Shown: positions 46,383-59,100, counted from the stretch's first letter. The stretch: DNA of 64,000 nucleotides from Combretum micranthum (GCA_024138025.1 JAMXBD010000963.1:124001-188000); one strand, 5' to 3'. Numbers and translations: made by a program. The notes: generated by a model not told the origin, from the sequence alone.

Positions 46383-49300
46383 ATGGTCGAATGGGATCTT
46401 ATGAATATGTTATCATCCAACTGCTCAAATATTCCTTTTAAGGTGCTAGCCTGGAATGTGAGGGGGGCTGGTTTAGCTAGAAGGAGGCAAGCTATCCTCG
46501 AGTTGTATTCAGGATACAACCCAAAGATACTCATCCTAACTGAAACACACTTAGATCGCTCAAAGGCGAAAAACCTTAGAAGACAACTACAGTTTCCCCA
46601 AATGACTCGTGTGGAAGCAAGTGGATTCAATAGTGGGATAATGTTGTTATGGAACTTAGAGTTTATCCACGTGGAGGAAGCTGTCGCATACAACTAAGCT
46701 ATCTATGTAGAAATCGAGGTAATAAACTCTTTCCATTTTTGGTATATCATAACTATTTACGCTAGTTTGAGGTTAGACAAACGGAAAGATCTTGTCAATC
46801 TCTGATCTTTGGCTAATGATTGAGATTTTAATGATGTCTTGACAAAAGAAGAAAAGTGGAGAGGATGTCGGACAAACCCCCAACGGGCCCACCTATACAA
46901 AAACTGTATGGACGGTTGTGGCATGCACGAACAAAGTTTTATAGGGCAAAGCTCAAAAGTACATGTGGAGTAATAGGGACCAAAAAACATTAGTGGGCTC
47001 ATCCAATGCAGATTGGACAGGGCCTGGGCAAATGGACTGTGGAGGAATTGGTTTCCGAAAACCAAACTATTCTACCTATCAAACAGTTTCGGACCATATC
47101 CCCCCCCCCAATCCACCAATTAAGGTATCAAAGGAGGCCTAACGGAAAAATGACCCTTTCGTTTCCAACCCATGTGACTAGATCACCCAAATTTTAAGGA
47201 CTTTGTAAAGGAAAATTGGATCCCGTCGGGCTTTAAGCTACCAAATGATCTTGAAGTTTTCACAACTGCCATGAAGAAATAGAATAAGGACATTTTTAGT
47301 AATGTCCACCACAAAAAAGAGAGCTTGGGGATAAAACTTGACTAGATCAGAAGGGAAATTCAATTCCAACCTCCAAGAACCTCCTAGATTATGAAAAGGA
47401 TCTAGAACTAGAATGGCAAGATATCCTAAACCAATAATAGAAACTCTGGGTAACTAAGCACGAGCAAAATGTATCATCAAAGGGGGAAGGAACACCTATT
47501 TTTTCCACGATTTAACCCCGACCCACCAATCAAAATCCAGGATCATAAGCTTACAGGATGAAGCAGGGAATTATATAACAGAAGACGATTCTTTAAAATC
47601 CCATGTCAAGTCATATTTCGAACATCTATTATGGTCAGAAAAGACTATAAACAAAGATAACCTGATCACCTGGGAAAACATTGGAGTATGCATGATACAG
47701 CAACAAGTTACGGAACTTGATAAATCAATCACAAATGTTGAAGTTAAAGAAGCTCTTAATTGTATCGGTAGCAACAAAGCTCTTGAAATAGATAACTTCC
47801 ATGCCAACTTTTACAAGAAGTGTCGGGACATAGTTTGACCCTCAGTGCATGAGCTGGTGCACAACTATTTCCATAAGAATACCATTCCAGAAGAACTAAA
47901 CAACACCCTCATTACGTTGATACCAAAGAAGGATGAAGTGACCAAATTAAAGGATTTTAGACCCATTAGTCTGTGCAAGACAGTCTATAAAGTGATCACT
48001 AAGATCCTGCTAAACAAAATTCGACCCATGCTTAACAATCTCATCAGTCTTGGACAAGCAAGTTTTATCCCTGGAAGATCTGTGACAGATAACCAAGTTG
48101 TTTTTCAACAACTTCTGTAAACCATGAAAAGAAAGAGAGGAAAGAAGAAATGGACAATGATTAAATTTGATATAGAGAAGGCATATGATAGACTTGAATG
48201 GGACTTCATAAGGAGTGCCCTTAAAATCCTAAACTTCCCACAATCTTAGGTATATCTCATCGGGAGTTGTCTTGCATCTACCAATTTTGAGGTTCTTTTC
48301 AGTGGGTCAACTTTAGAGGCCTTCCTAGCTAGCTGGGACATTAGACAAGGTAACCTTATCTCACTATAACTTTTCATCCTAGCAATGGAGATCCTAAGTA
48401 AAGTAGCATGCTTCTGAAAAGATAAAGGATGGTAGACACCGATATTGCATAAAGACACTAATCTCCCCCTCACCCATTGGTTCTTTGCTGATGACATTAT
48501 CCTTATGGGGGATGCTACAAAGCAAAATGTGGACATTATAAGAAATGTCATAACTCTTTTCTTAAATTTGGTTGGACAAAAAGTTAATGCAAAAAAAAAA
48601 AATAACTATCATTTTCTCAAAGAATATTTTGACTGAGGAAAAGGCTAAAATAGCCAACCTGTTTGGAATAAACTAGAATCTAACTCAGGCAAGTACCTAG
48701 GCGTCTTAGTTAAGGAAGGAGGGAGGGAATCTTAAAGCTTCATACATGAACTTCATCGTAGAAAAACTCAGAAGGAAAGTCTCAGGATGGAAATTGAGAT
48801 TCCTAAGCATGGAAGGAAGATGCCTGGTTATCACCATAAAACTCAAAGGAGTAATAAACTATTATGCACAATTAATGCCCCTAACAAAAAAATTGTCAAT
48901 GAAGCAGAAAAAATCACAATAAGTTTTCTATAGGGATCGACCGAAGAGAAAAGACGGGTCCACTAGGTTGATTAGACTAAGATAAAAAATCTAAAAATCA
49001 AGGGAGGCCTTGTCAACATGGATCTTCACCAAAAGAATAGAGCATGGATGATTAAAATGGCATGGAGAATAAAAACTACAAAGTATCGTTGGGCATCGCT
49101 ACTTACAAAACATATTGATAGGCTTGGATATAGTACTGCTAGATAAAGTAGATTCCCCTTAGTGAAGGCACTAGGCAAAGCAACGGAGTTCTTAAACAAC
49201 AATGCCTTCCTCTCACCATCCAATGAGAAGAATATTTCATTATAGGGAGGCAAATGGAATACTAAGGGAAAGACCAACACTTGGCTGTACGACTTCCTCA

Positions 49301-50510
49301 CCCAAGATGCATACAATATCACCCTTAGAGATGCTTGGATTGGAATTGGAGTGTGGAACGAAGAAGTACTCCAATACCCAATGGATGAGGACATCCACAA
49401 CAGACTTGGTAACATCATATTAAAGGACGCTAATGATGATAGCATGGAAGATAAATGGGACTTTGGGGACCAAACAAAAATGGAAATCAAAGACATTTAC
49501 ATGGCTCTCATAGGCAAAGAGGGAAGGGATGACGGGGACCAAGAATAGATCTGGAATATTCTTGAACCACCCAAATTTAAAACGTTCATATGGTGATTAG
49601 TAAATAGTTCCCTCCCTACTAAGGATAACCTTAGAATTCGTGGCAGGGCTACAGAACAATCTTGTCCCTTTTGCTAGACAGAGGATGAGACGGCAGAGCA
49701 TATTTCCAAACAATGCCTTATAATAATCCAGTAGTGGAAGGGATTAAGAGATGACTATAGATTTCATCGTACCTTCCATCAATACCTAAACAGTTGGATC
49801 AAGTTCAATACAAACATCAAATGAGATATATGGAGGGTTATTAAGACACCTTGGCCTTGCACTTTTATTTTCTCTCTTTAAGGGATGTGAACAGATTGAA
49901 ACAATAGAATTTTTGCCAGTCCTAACCTACCCCGGCTAGCTTTATCAAGAGCCAAAGGTGTTGGATGATAGGTAACATCCGGAAGAGAGAAAAAACAAAC
50001 CTCCTGCCTAGAGCAAGTCATGCAAATTCCAACCTCCCTCCCCCTACTCCCCTATCCTACTAATGTGATCTTTGAATGTGATGCAGTTGTCCCAAGCAAA
50101 GAGCATCGAGCAACAATTGGAGGTATTTGTGTTAACAAGAACAACATAATTATAATAGGCTATTATGTAAAAATAGCCTAGACATCCTCTCTAGAAACAT
50201 AACTAATTAGCATTATTGAGGCTTTATCTATCTGTGTAGACAAGGGTCTACACCACAACACTTTTAATACTGACTCTCTTCTGACTTCTAAGTTTATTAA
50301 TGATCAAATGTAGGACCCTGTTCCGTTTGCTGTTTGGTTAAGTCTTGCAAGGATAAACTCGACGTCTTGATGGTGGAAAGCTTTTTTATGCACCAAGGGA
50401 ACTCACTTTTCGAGCTAACACCATCGCAAAAACGGGACTAGAAGATATGCAAGCAGATTTAGTTTCTCTTACTAGCTCCAAAATTCTCCTTGTTTTTAAC
50501 AGCTTTTGTA
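46383..50510 (+). pseudogene. LINE ORF2 (endonuclease, reverse transcriptase, RNase H), broken
   Basis: The endonuclease start is at 46,383-46,693 with LAWNVRGAG and ILILTETHLD (the N-terminal Asn and the ETH catalytic Glu). The reverse transcriptase spans about 47,740-48,620: LNNTLITLIPKK, DFRPISLCKTVYKVITK, ASFIPGRSVTDNQV, IKFDIEKAYDRLEW, and the catalytic HWFFADDIILMG. The zinc-binding zf-RVT segment is near 49,550-49,740 (FKTFIW, LPTKDNLRIRGRA, CPFC, EDETAEHI). The C-terminal RNase H is at about 50,060-50,290 (FECDAVVPSKEHRATIGGIC, IEALSICVDKGLHH). The order is that of plant L1-clade elements. More than ten stops or frame changes are visible, so it cannot drive retrotransposition. Confidence 0.85.
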
Positions 50511-50710
50511 TGTCAAGAGGACCTTTTGTATTTGGCCTTTGTTAGTGATATGCTCTAGACGTTCTCCTGGCCATCCGATCCGGGCCCTATCTCAAATCAT
50601 GGCAATTGTTAGGGAGACTTTTTGGCTTTTATTGTTTTTTTTTTTTTTTTTTATCTTTCTTTTTCTCTTCTGCTCGTATTTGTCATCCTCTCCTTTGAAA
50701 TTATAAAATT

Positions 50711-51590
50711 ATATTATATATTACTGATCTATTAATATAATATTAATCCAATGTATTTTTGTTTTGATTCGATTAAAAAAAACTGTGAAATTTTCATTTG
50801 TATTTAATTTTTTTATAACTTAAGTACATTCATAACTTTTTTTTTTTCCATTACAACTGGGGATGGAGGCTTCAAACTTAGGACCTCTCACTTTAGAGAC
50901 TAGGGACATGCCACTAGGCGATATTTGTATAGTTTATATATCAGTAATTGAATTTTAATTTTTTAAATTGTTTCTTCACAAAAACTTGACACCAAATAGA
51001 CAAATGCCGAATAGACTAAAAAAAAAACCAATAAACCAATCACACTCTAAAATATTTGAAAATCTATGTCTCTTTTTATTTCTATAAAAAAGAAGTAATG
51101 ATCCAAATAATTATGTACTGTGTAATTTCAATTTCATAAATAGACCGATGGAGTGAACTTAATTAGTGATTTAATTGCATAAATTTTATTTAGGTTTTTT
51201 ATATAATTTGAAAATTTATTTTCATTAACCGAGGTTTAACATTTGACCTCCTAATATGTGTTGGTTAAACCTTGATTCAGGTTCAATAACATCGGTCTGT
51301 TGACCAACTGGTTCACACACCATCACTTGAGGACCAATAACCAAAACCTTCCCTACAATTTGGTGGCGAGTCCCAAACCTAGCAAGTCTATGAGCCAATT
51401 CATGGACTTGTGGCCTATGACAACCCATGTCCATGGACTAGCCGTGTTTGATTTTATATTATTTTTTAATGACAGATTTTTTAAATATCAAAAAAGATAA
51501 ATTTTAGCATTAAATAAGATAAATTTAAAACTTATAATAAAATTTGGGTTAAAAAGCATTATAATCTTTGGCCTATTTTCTTTAAGAATT
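50711..51590. other. AT-rich DNA after the LINE, with a tRNA-like fragment
   Basis: No gene was found. A SINE-like fragment on the minus strand is listed separately. A block of ordinary composition at 51,290-51,440 has no recognised similarity. Confidence 0.45.
50858..50922 (-). repeat. SINE-like tRNA-derived fragment
   Basis: The minus strand reads GCCTAGTGGCATGTCCCT (A-box-like) and, about 40 nt on, GAGGTCCTAAGTTTGAAGCC (degenerate B box). This layout is usual for the heads of plant tRNA-derived SINEs. The body and tail are not clear. Confidence 0.45.
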
Positions 51591-51599
51591 ATTTAGAAC

Positions 51600-51869
51600 T
51601 AGCTAGAACCTTGTGTAATGCACAAATTTTTAAAAAACATGTAAATGTATAATATTTATTGTAATTTAAATGGATATTTAAAATTCGGTGGCTTTTCATA
51701 AAATAAAATTAAGATATTAAAAGTTATAATAGCAAAAATACTTATGAGATCATATATTATAAAATAATACATAATGGATTATTATTATAAATTATATACA
51801 TTATAATGATGTCACTTATAAGTTTGAATTTATTTTATAGGTTGTAAGTAGTGAAAGAGATAAAATGAT
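51600..51869 (+). repeat. Dispersed repeat, copy 1, left of solo LTR 3
   Basis: Homologous to 55,690-55,910 in the same orientation: shared AACATGTAAATGTATAATAT, CATAAAATAAAATTAAGATA and GTTGTAAGTAGTGAAAGAG. One copy lies on each side of solo LTR 3. Confidence 0.75.
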
Positions 51870-52274
51870 ATTTCTATAACGCCCTAAATTTAATTAAGGT
51901 ATTATCACTATGTATAATACTTTGTGTATTTAACGCTCAAGCTTTCTTGAATGATGTGTTTATCATGAACATTGCTAACTGATTTTAATTTTGTAAAATC
52001 ATTTATTTAGATTTCTAAAATAAATGGATTTAGTTCAGAAAACCAAACTTTAATAAAAACACAATAGAGGGTTTTACTCCTACTGGAGCAAACCAACTTT
52101 CTAAGAAACAAAACTTTATAAAATCATTTTATAATCTACTCTTATGAGTAGATCAACAATTTCAAAACATTTAGGCTCCACAAGCCCCTTAAATAAAATT
52201 ACAACTTGAAAATATAAATCCAACTTATAAAAAAAAATAAAAATAAATAGAAATAAATCCATCAGCTTATTTCA

Positions 52275-52424
52275 CTCACTCCTCCTCTCAAACTTCCCAG
52301 ATTGTCCATACCCAAGTCAAACATAATCATCGTCATCAACCACATCATCATCACCAACATTATTCAACAACAACAACTCCATCATCAACAACATCATCAT
52401 CTTCATCATTCTTCAACATAGAAT
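52275..52424 (-). other. Acidic exon-like segment b in solo LTR 3
   Basis: The minus strand follows GTCTTTTCTAG with a GAT/GTT-rich reading frame (NDEDDDVVDD-like), then GATTATG, TTGGGTATGG and GGAAGTTTGAGAG, matching the DYYDDLGYG...WEKF part of LTR 2 with indels. GAT expansion and stops show that this copy is not under strong constraint. Confidence 0.4.
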
Positions 52425-52644
52425 CTAGAAAAGACAATAACAACAACAATAACGAGTCGAAGCTCAGTATACGATAATGAAATCACATACCAAGTGGCAC
52501 ACGAGTTTAACTATATGTAACGCAGCAACATTAATTTATTATCTTTTATTTAAAGTAGACAGATCAACACTGAAGCACTCACAATCCAAAACAAGCCACT
52601 GAGAATCTGCAGGTCTTAAATAACCACACGATGCTCAGGGGTGT

Positions 52645-52671
52645 GATATAGATAGTCTGAATACATATATC
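52645..52671 (-). ncRNA. GATATA hairpin in solo LTR 3
   Basis: GATATAGATA (52,645-52,654) and TACATATATC (52,662-52,671) are inverted across a 7-nt loop, with nine of ten positions able to pair on the minus-strand RNA. It sits at the same place as the hairpins at 38,062-38,088 and 59,584-59,610, upstream of CCCCTGAGC. Confidence 0.55.
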
Positions 52672-52865
52672 TCCTAGATGATATAACCGATAAAGAAAAG
52701 TAGCATCGTCTGGGGTTCATAGCCATTACACATTCTTTACTTAGTCTTAGTCAATAACATCGTCTAATTCAATCGGTCCCATGAACGTGAACTAAACCAT
52801 ATTATATCACCCTAAGCTTAAGAAAATGTTACACCAATACCGTATACCCCATCGGCTACCAATCG

Positions 52866-52923
52866 AGCCACATACGAATTTCCATGGCACCATGACATAC
52901 CATCATCATGGTAGAGGGTGGCC
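52866..52923 (-). ncRNA. Multi-hairpin module in solo LTR 3
   Basis: On the minus strand GGCCAC (plus 52,918-52,923) can pair with GTGGCT (plus 52,866-52,871), enclosing TACCAT-GATG-ATGGTA (plus 52,898-52,913), a perfect 6-bp hairpin, and a smaller CATG hairpin. This is the position of the GATGCA module of LTR 1, with a different closing helix that still pairs. Confidence 0.55.
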
Positions 52924-54193
52924 TAACAACTAAACTACCGTGTCCACTCGGATAAGGTTGCTACTCACCAAACCAGATTCAATGGTACACGCACAAAACA
53001 ACACTCCATACTTAGGCCGTGTTTTTAATCCATTTTAAATGTCTATCCTAGTATACAACATGCAAGTAACTGCATACTTTATATTGGAAATTCAAATAGG
53101 CTCAAAAAGGAAATTAGAAGCCAACTTAGAAGATAAATCAGGTATTCATATCTGTAAATTCAAGAATTAAACTCACATAAGAAACTAGTCTAATTATTCA
53201 TTTATATCAAACTCATTTTATTACCTTATTTGATCAGATACTAATTTGGAATCCCACAATAGCTGTGAAGATCGTCTTGCCAAAATACAGACAGTTCTTC
53301 TTTATCTTTCAAAGTATTTCTTTTCACTTTGATTAGATTCATTTATTACAAAAGCATCATTGCATCATTCATATTCAAATCAAATAAGCATTTGAAACAA
53401 CATATTCCTCATATTAGACTAAGGTTTATCTTAACATATTAATCTAATCCAATTATTAGTTATTAACCCATTTTAACTTAATCATAAGAAAATCGATTAG
53501 AGTTAATCATTTTGTTCAATTATTAAGCTAAATTAATCAAACTTAATTAATCTAATCCATTTTTACTTATTTAACTCCATTTAGTCAAGTTAGACTAAAA
53601 TAATTAACTAATTCATTTTATCACTAAGATTCATATTAACTTAAGTCTATTTTAAATTAATCTTGGTTAAATTGATTAAACTTAATCAATTTAATTCATT
53701 TTGGTTCATTCAATTTCATTAAGCCAAGTTGAACTTATATTATTAACTAAGTTCGTTTATATCCAACTCTATGTGAAATCAAATTATCTATTAAATCTAT
53801 AAATTCACTAAAATCATGCTTAATCATATCATTCAACAAATGTAACACATCAAATATCATTTACGTATCTCATTTTAGCTCAAAAAGATTCATTTTATAC
53901 TTAACTACACATTTTTATCTAGTAAAATAAGTTTTTAACTTTGTTTGAAAAACGTAGTAGCTGTAAATAATCAAAATTTTAGCCCTGATATGTTTCTGAA
54001 TTTACAAAAACTTAAAACATGAAAGTTGTAGATCTCTTTTTAAGATTTTCAATGCAATTTTAATCACCTTAATCCAAGGTCGGATGAAAAAGTTACGAGA
54101 AAATACGAAACATCGTCGCTATAGAGGAACTTCAAATGGGTCGTATCAAGGGTCGTTTTAACCTAGAGACTTTACTAAAAAATGATATGAAGT

Positions 54194-54290
54194 GAAACAC
54201 CCCTCCATATGGGTCGTTTCAATGACTGTTTCAACTCAAAATCTTTACATAGAAATTGAAACACCCCTCCATACAGGCCGTTTGATAGGA
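54194..54290 (-). repeat. Tandem repeat with 64-bp period in solo LTR 3
   Basis: GAAACACCCCTCCATATGGG at 54,194 recurs as GAAACACCCCTCCATACAGG at 54,258, each followed by (T/C)CGTTTnAT. It occupies the same LTR position as the GC-rich repeats of LTRs 1 and 2. Confidence 0.7.
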
Positions 54291-55689
54291 TGTTTGGAGT
54301 TTTTCAAACTTCCCTTGTTTCAAACTCCATATTTACACGTTTTTCACTTCTCTAACCTTACTTTAAGCTCCATACAATCTTCATACAACATATTACATGC
54401 ATTCAACTACACAAAACAATTATAAAGTCCACTTCTCAACATCAAACATCACTCAACATGAATCAAACCCTTCATCCCCGGTTTCACCAACTCATGTTTA
54501 CTTAAAACAACTCATACTCATAACATAACTCATCTAACCCCAACACTTCAACTCAAAACAACTTTCAAACTTACAACAACCTATTTGCTATAACTTCAAG
54601 CATCCAAAAGCTTTCTTAAACAATTCAACATACCAATACTACTTGAAATCTACCATGAGATTCATTTTGACAGAAAAAAAAAAAAAAAAGATAATAATCA
54701 TCATAAAATGGCATATTAACTTACCTTATCTTATAGTTGGTGAATGGAGGAGAACTCTTCGTGAGATAAGCAAGGAAACTTGATTAAAAAGGTTAGGAAA
54801 ATGAGCTTAAAATTTCCCACGAATTGTGTTATGTTTTTTAATCTATTTTGGTTTGTAATTTGTGACAATAATAAGCTTGATATTGTCCCTTTATGTTTGA
54901 CTTTTGGGGTAGATTTGGAGAAAGATTAAGAAGTGAGTTTTAGGCTTTAATCAAGGCTTGGTTTTGGGCTTGAAATGAGCCAAAATTTCCGCTATGTTTG
55001 GCTTGGATTTGGTTTAGGTTGGTTTTGTGAAACATGAGCATTATATGCGTAAAATTTACTAAGCAAGATAAAATCAAATTATACTAACACACACAACATA
55101 CAACATTATATTAACTCTAATTTATATAACTCAATCAAACACACGATTCATCACAATTAATGAATCATACCAACACATCTTATTTTATTATCTAATTATC
55201 CACTATAATTTCTATATTTCAAACAAGCATATTATATGTGTATTCAAATTAATCATGCAATGAAATTTTAGATGTTTTATTTAATATATAACTTAGATAG
55301 AGGTTTGAGATATTTCAATATCTTTTCATGAAGCCTGGCAACACTGAAAAAGGTACCATAAAAATATAATAAGTCATGAAACTGAACAAGTCGAATAAGT
55401 AAATATAAAAAGGGCATAATAGGAAAAAGGTAACATTAAAGAGATACAAAATGCAAAAGGTACCAATAAAAAAAAGATAATATTTCATAAATAGTAACAA
55501 TATAAAAAAATTCAAAAGGCATCATATGAAGAGGTATAAGATATCCGGCCTAAAAAAAGAAGAGGTATAAGATATATGAAAAAAAAAAAGGCTATAGGTA
55601 CTTATATGAAAATGTAATATTACATGAACAACAATAATATAAAAAAAAAATCAAAAGGGCATTATATGAACAGATATAAGATAGAGTAA

Positions 55690-55910
55690 TGCTAAAATTT
55701 TTAAAGAACATGTAAATGTATAATATATATTGTAAATAAATTGATATTTAAAACTCAATAATTTTCCATAAAATAAAATTAAGATATTAAAGGTTAATAT
55801 CATTAAAAAATAGATAAAAGATTATTATAATGAATTGTATACCTTGTAATTATATTACTCATCAATTTTATTTTATTTTATTGGTTGTAAGTAGTGAAAG
55901 AGATAAAAAA
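55690..55910 (+). repeat. Dispersed repeat, copy 2, right of solo LTR 3
   Basis: Homologous to 51,600-51,869 in direct orientation. The segments between the LTR and this copy (55,323-55,680) contain further AAAAGGTA/CATGAA repeats. Confidence 0.75.
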
Positions 55911-56865
55911 ATTTGATAGCAGAAGGGTTAAAATGATTTGACTTTTCTTGAAACGTTGCAACGCCAAAAAGATACTACGAAAAGATAATATTTCATGCAC
56001 CTGAACAAATCAAAAAGGTAATTTTGAAAGACACGCATTGAAAATATAAAATTAAATTGATACAAAATGCAAAAGGTAATATTTCATGAACAATAATGAT
56101 ATATATATATATATATATATAAAGAAAATCGAAAAGGCATGATACAAAGAAGAATAAGATAGAAAAAAAAGTTTCTGAAATTATTTATTATAATAGATGT
56201 ATATTTATTAATTTGAGTTTGAAAAATACATTAAAGGTTAAGAAGAATATTATAAGATTAAAAAATTCACGTTGTTAAGGAAAATATTCTACTTTCATAT
56301 AAGAATAAGTAAAAAAAAATCAAAATAGACATATATTTAAGGTATATTTATTTTTTATTATTAATAGCAACACATCAAATATTAAAATAAGTAATAGATT
56401 TTTACTATTTAAATAGAAATAGTTTAAATATTTAATGTGATTTACTTATTGCTTTTTTTGTGATGATGTCGTGAATTGTACTAAACTTTGGTAAAATATA
56501 CAATTATATACTTGGAGTTTAAAATCGATCAATTTAGTACCTAAAAAACTTGATATAGATACTATTAATATGCACAAAAATTCTTTCAGGCACTAAATTG
56601 ATCAATTTTAAAGTTGACGTACTAAATTGGTCAATTTCAAAGTTTATGTATCTAATTGCATATTTTGAGGTTCATGTATGATTTGTGATATTAACCTATA
56701 ATTTTTTCTTCTATTTTTTCGTTCTTTTTTTCTTTTTTTTTTCTTTAACAAGACCCAATGGGAATTACTGGATCTTGTAAGGGTTTGAAACTGTCAATCC
56801 AAATCAAGTCCCGATTCGACACCTTCTAGTGGCATATTAGCTAGGTACTAATCTAGATCTAACCC
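55911..56865. other. AT-rich intergenic DNA
   Basis: Contains (TA)n at about 56,098-56,121 and repeated 'TACTAAATTGATCAATTT' phrases at 56,525-56,640 that are common in plant intergenic DNA. No gene was found. Confidence 0.5.
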
Positions 56866-56870
56866 ATGGA

Positions 56871-57205
56871 TAGGTCTATCTTGGACTGATTAAACTATTG
56901 GTAAGCATGTGTTGTGTAACTACCAATTGTATTTTAACACTTGGCTATATGGTGTAATTGTTTTTGAAATTGCCTACTACTTCATTTATGTGTAAAAATA
57001 TAATTAATAATTACTCACCATATATATACACACGTGATGAATTAGTCTATCTTTGACTGATCAAATTGTCGGTAGGGATGTGTTGTGTAACTACAATGGT
57101 ATTTTATCACGTAGCCGTATGGTACAATTATTTTTGAAACAACTTACTGCTTCATCCATATGTTGGAATATAATTAATAGCTACCTGCTATATGTACATA
57201 CAAAT
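56871..57205 (+). repeat. Tandem duplication of an approximately 168-bp unit
   Basis: Unit A (about 56,871-57,037) and unit B (about 57,040-57,205) share GTCTATCTTGGACTGAT(T/C)AAA, GCATGTGTTGTGTAACTAC, TATGGT(G/A)(T/C)AATT, TTGAAA and ATATAATTAATA(A/G), ending in AAATGATG/ACGTGATG. Unit B begins TCTATCTTTGACTGATC. The identity is moderate. Confidence 0.75.
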
Positions 57206-57244
57206 GATGTGTATTATTTATTGAATATTTTTTCATTCTACTGG

Positions 57245-57425
57245 TGGTAGGGCTGGGCAAATAAAAAAAAAAAGAACGAAAGACCAAACCGTGAACTTAT
57301 TCAAACTAGATTGAATTTTCGAATTTTTTCTAAATGGTTCAATTCAGTAATGGGAATTCGGTTCACAGTTCATTTCGAAAGTCATGAATCAAACTACATT
57401 ATTCGAATCGAACTGAACCATTCCA
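57245..57425. repeat. Degenerate repeat starting GTAGGGCTGGGCAA
   Basis: GGTAGGGCTGGGCAAATAAA is a common start of plant hAT-like non-autonomous elements. Repeated TTCGAA/GAACC-type phrases (TTCGGTTCACAGTTC, TCGAATCGAACTGAACC) follow. The matching end was not identified; 61,650-61,800 has similar vocabulary. Confidence 0.4.
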
Positions 57426-59100
57426 CCTTGTAAAAAAAATAAAACATCCTATTAATGTGCATTTTTATGACACCGCTTGCAATATATATTGAAATGATAT
57501 AACTCTAATTTTCATTTAATTTCCATCTGTATTTTTTTTTTTGTTTTAATTATTGAATTTTATGAGCATATTAATTGAAGAGAGTCATGTGCTGTAATGT
57601 TAATATTGGAGTAGATGATTGGGTAATAGGCTAAATGTGTTTAAGTTAGTATATCTTAAATATTATATATGTGTATGAACAATATGATTAGTGCTTGTGT
57701 TGAATATGTGTTATTTTGTAGGTGAGTATGTGTATTGAGATTAATGTTATTGTTTTATATATATTAATGTATGTATAGTATAATTAATATTTGTGTCTCT
57801 TATGAATTAATATGTGTGTGTTATGTTTAAAATTATCAAAACAACTTTTGTTATGCCTAAGAGATTGTTGATAGAATTTTACAAAAGTTAAGCCTATTTT
57901 TCAAGCCCAAATTAAACCCAAATTAAGCCAAATTTAAACTTAAGTCTTATATGCCCCAAAAGTCAAACTTAAGATAATAATGAGTCACAAATTTGATCAA
58001 ATATTGTCTCTTTTCACAGCCCACATTTTCCATACGAATTTTTCCTCTTTTCTTTTCTTTCTCTTTTTCTTCTATCTTCAAACCATAAGCACTAAACCAA
58101 AAACTAATATCAAGCTCTTGCATTCAAAAATCTCTCCAAGTCAAAGCCTCTACACGTAAGTCGAAGCTATTATAAACTCTTTGTTTTATTTCCTTTCTTG
58201 TCATTTAGATGTAAAATCCATGGTAGGATGAGTTTAATGTCATTTGAGTTGAATGGTTTTATGCATTGATATATATTTGGTTGTATTTTATTAATATGTG
58301 AACTTATTTATGTGTTATGGAAGTTGTGAGAAGTGGTGGTGAGAAGTGAAGTTGATTTGAGAAGTTGAAGTTGAAGTGAAGAGTAGGAGAGGATTTGATG
58401 TGAATGAAGCAGTTTGATGTGTTTTTATGAAGTTCAAAGTTGCTAGGATTGGTTAATGTGAATGGAAGATAGTGTATGGAGTTAAATATGTGTTTGAAGA
58501 AGGATTAAAAGTGTTATATTTTTCAAAGTGTAAAACAAGGGAAGTAAAACACTTTTTGAATAGGTCCGTTTTTAAGTGTACACCAACATCTGGTACTTCA
58601 GCACCGCTGGTGTAGAGGCGGTGTTGAATGTGATCAGAACCGATTTTTTTAAAGCCACTTAAAACGCCGCAGGCTTTTGTAAGGAAATTTTGTCGGTGTT
58701 TATTTTTCAAAGCGTACGCCAGCCATTAGGGCTTCGACGCCGCCGGCGTATAGGCAGGGTTGAATGCGAACAGAATCAAATTTTTTAATACCGGGCTTAA
58801 CGCCGTCGTCTTATAATTCTAACGCTGCCAGCGTTCAGTTCAATTTTGCCTGTGTAAATAGGCCGTGTATCCCCTGAGTTTTACAAATTCAGTCTTCTTC
58901 AATTATCATTTTTACTTCATATATGATCTCTTGATGAATCTATAAGCTATATAATCATGTTTTAAGTGTGAATTAAATGATAAAACTATATTTTAAGTTC
59001 AATGAATCTCCTTGTATAGCTAACTTAGGATTGTGTTATATATATATATATATATATTCTACGTTCGATTATTGATTTGTTTTAATATTTCTTGTTTCAG

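Larger units (their letters stand above)
40500..50710 (+). mobile_element. L1-type LINE, decayed, interrupted by a Harbinger-type element
   Basis: ORF1 (zinc-knuckle RNA-binding type) and ORF2 (endonuclease, reverse transcriptase, zf-RVT, RNase H) lie in the normal order on the plus strand. ORF1 is split at 41,078/45,524 by a transposon with a TTA duplication. Stops and frameshifts are scattered through both ORFs. Start and end are approximate: no poly-A tail or target duplication could be fixed, and similarity fades at about 50,700. Confidence 0.82.
51875..55317 (-). mobile_element. Solo LTR 3, same superfamily as LTRs 1 and 2, 3.44 kb
   Basis: On the minus strand it begins TGAAATATCTC, like TGAAATGATC of LTR 1, and ends GGGCGTTATA, where TG/TTACA would be expected, so one terminal base has changed. 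The flanking pentamers ATTTC (51,870-51,874) and ATATC (55,318-55,322) differ by one base, a probable target duplication. Internal landmarks occur in the same order as LTR 1: an AAGTCAAACnTAAG(A/G) segment near the start, mid-LTR repeats, a GAGTAGCAA phrase, the multi-hairpin module, the GATATA hairpin with CCCCTGAGC, then the acidic exon-like frame. It is clearly a diverged member. Confidence 0.78.

Noticed and set aside
49026..49496. A 156-codon minus-strand reading frame
   Set aside because: It is opposite to the LINE ORF2 region, where plus-strand phrases fit a LINE; no independent similarity.
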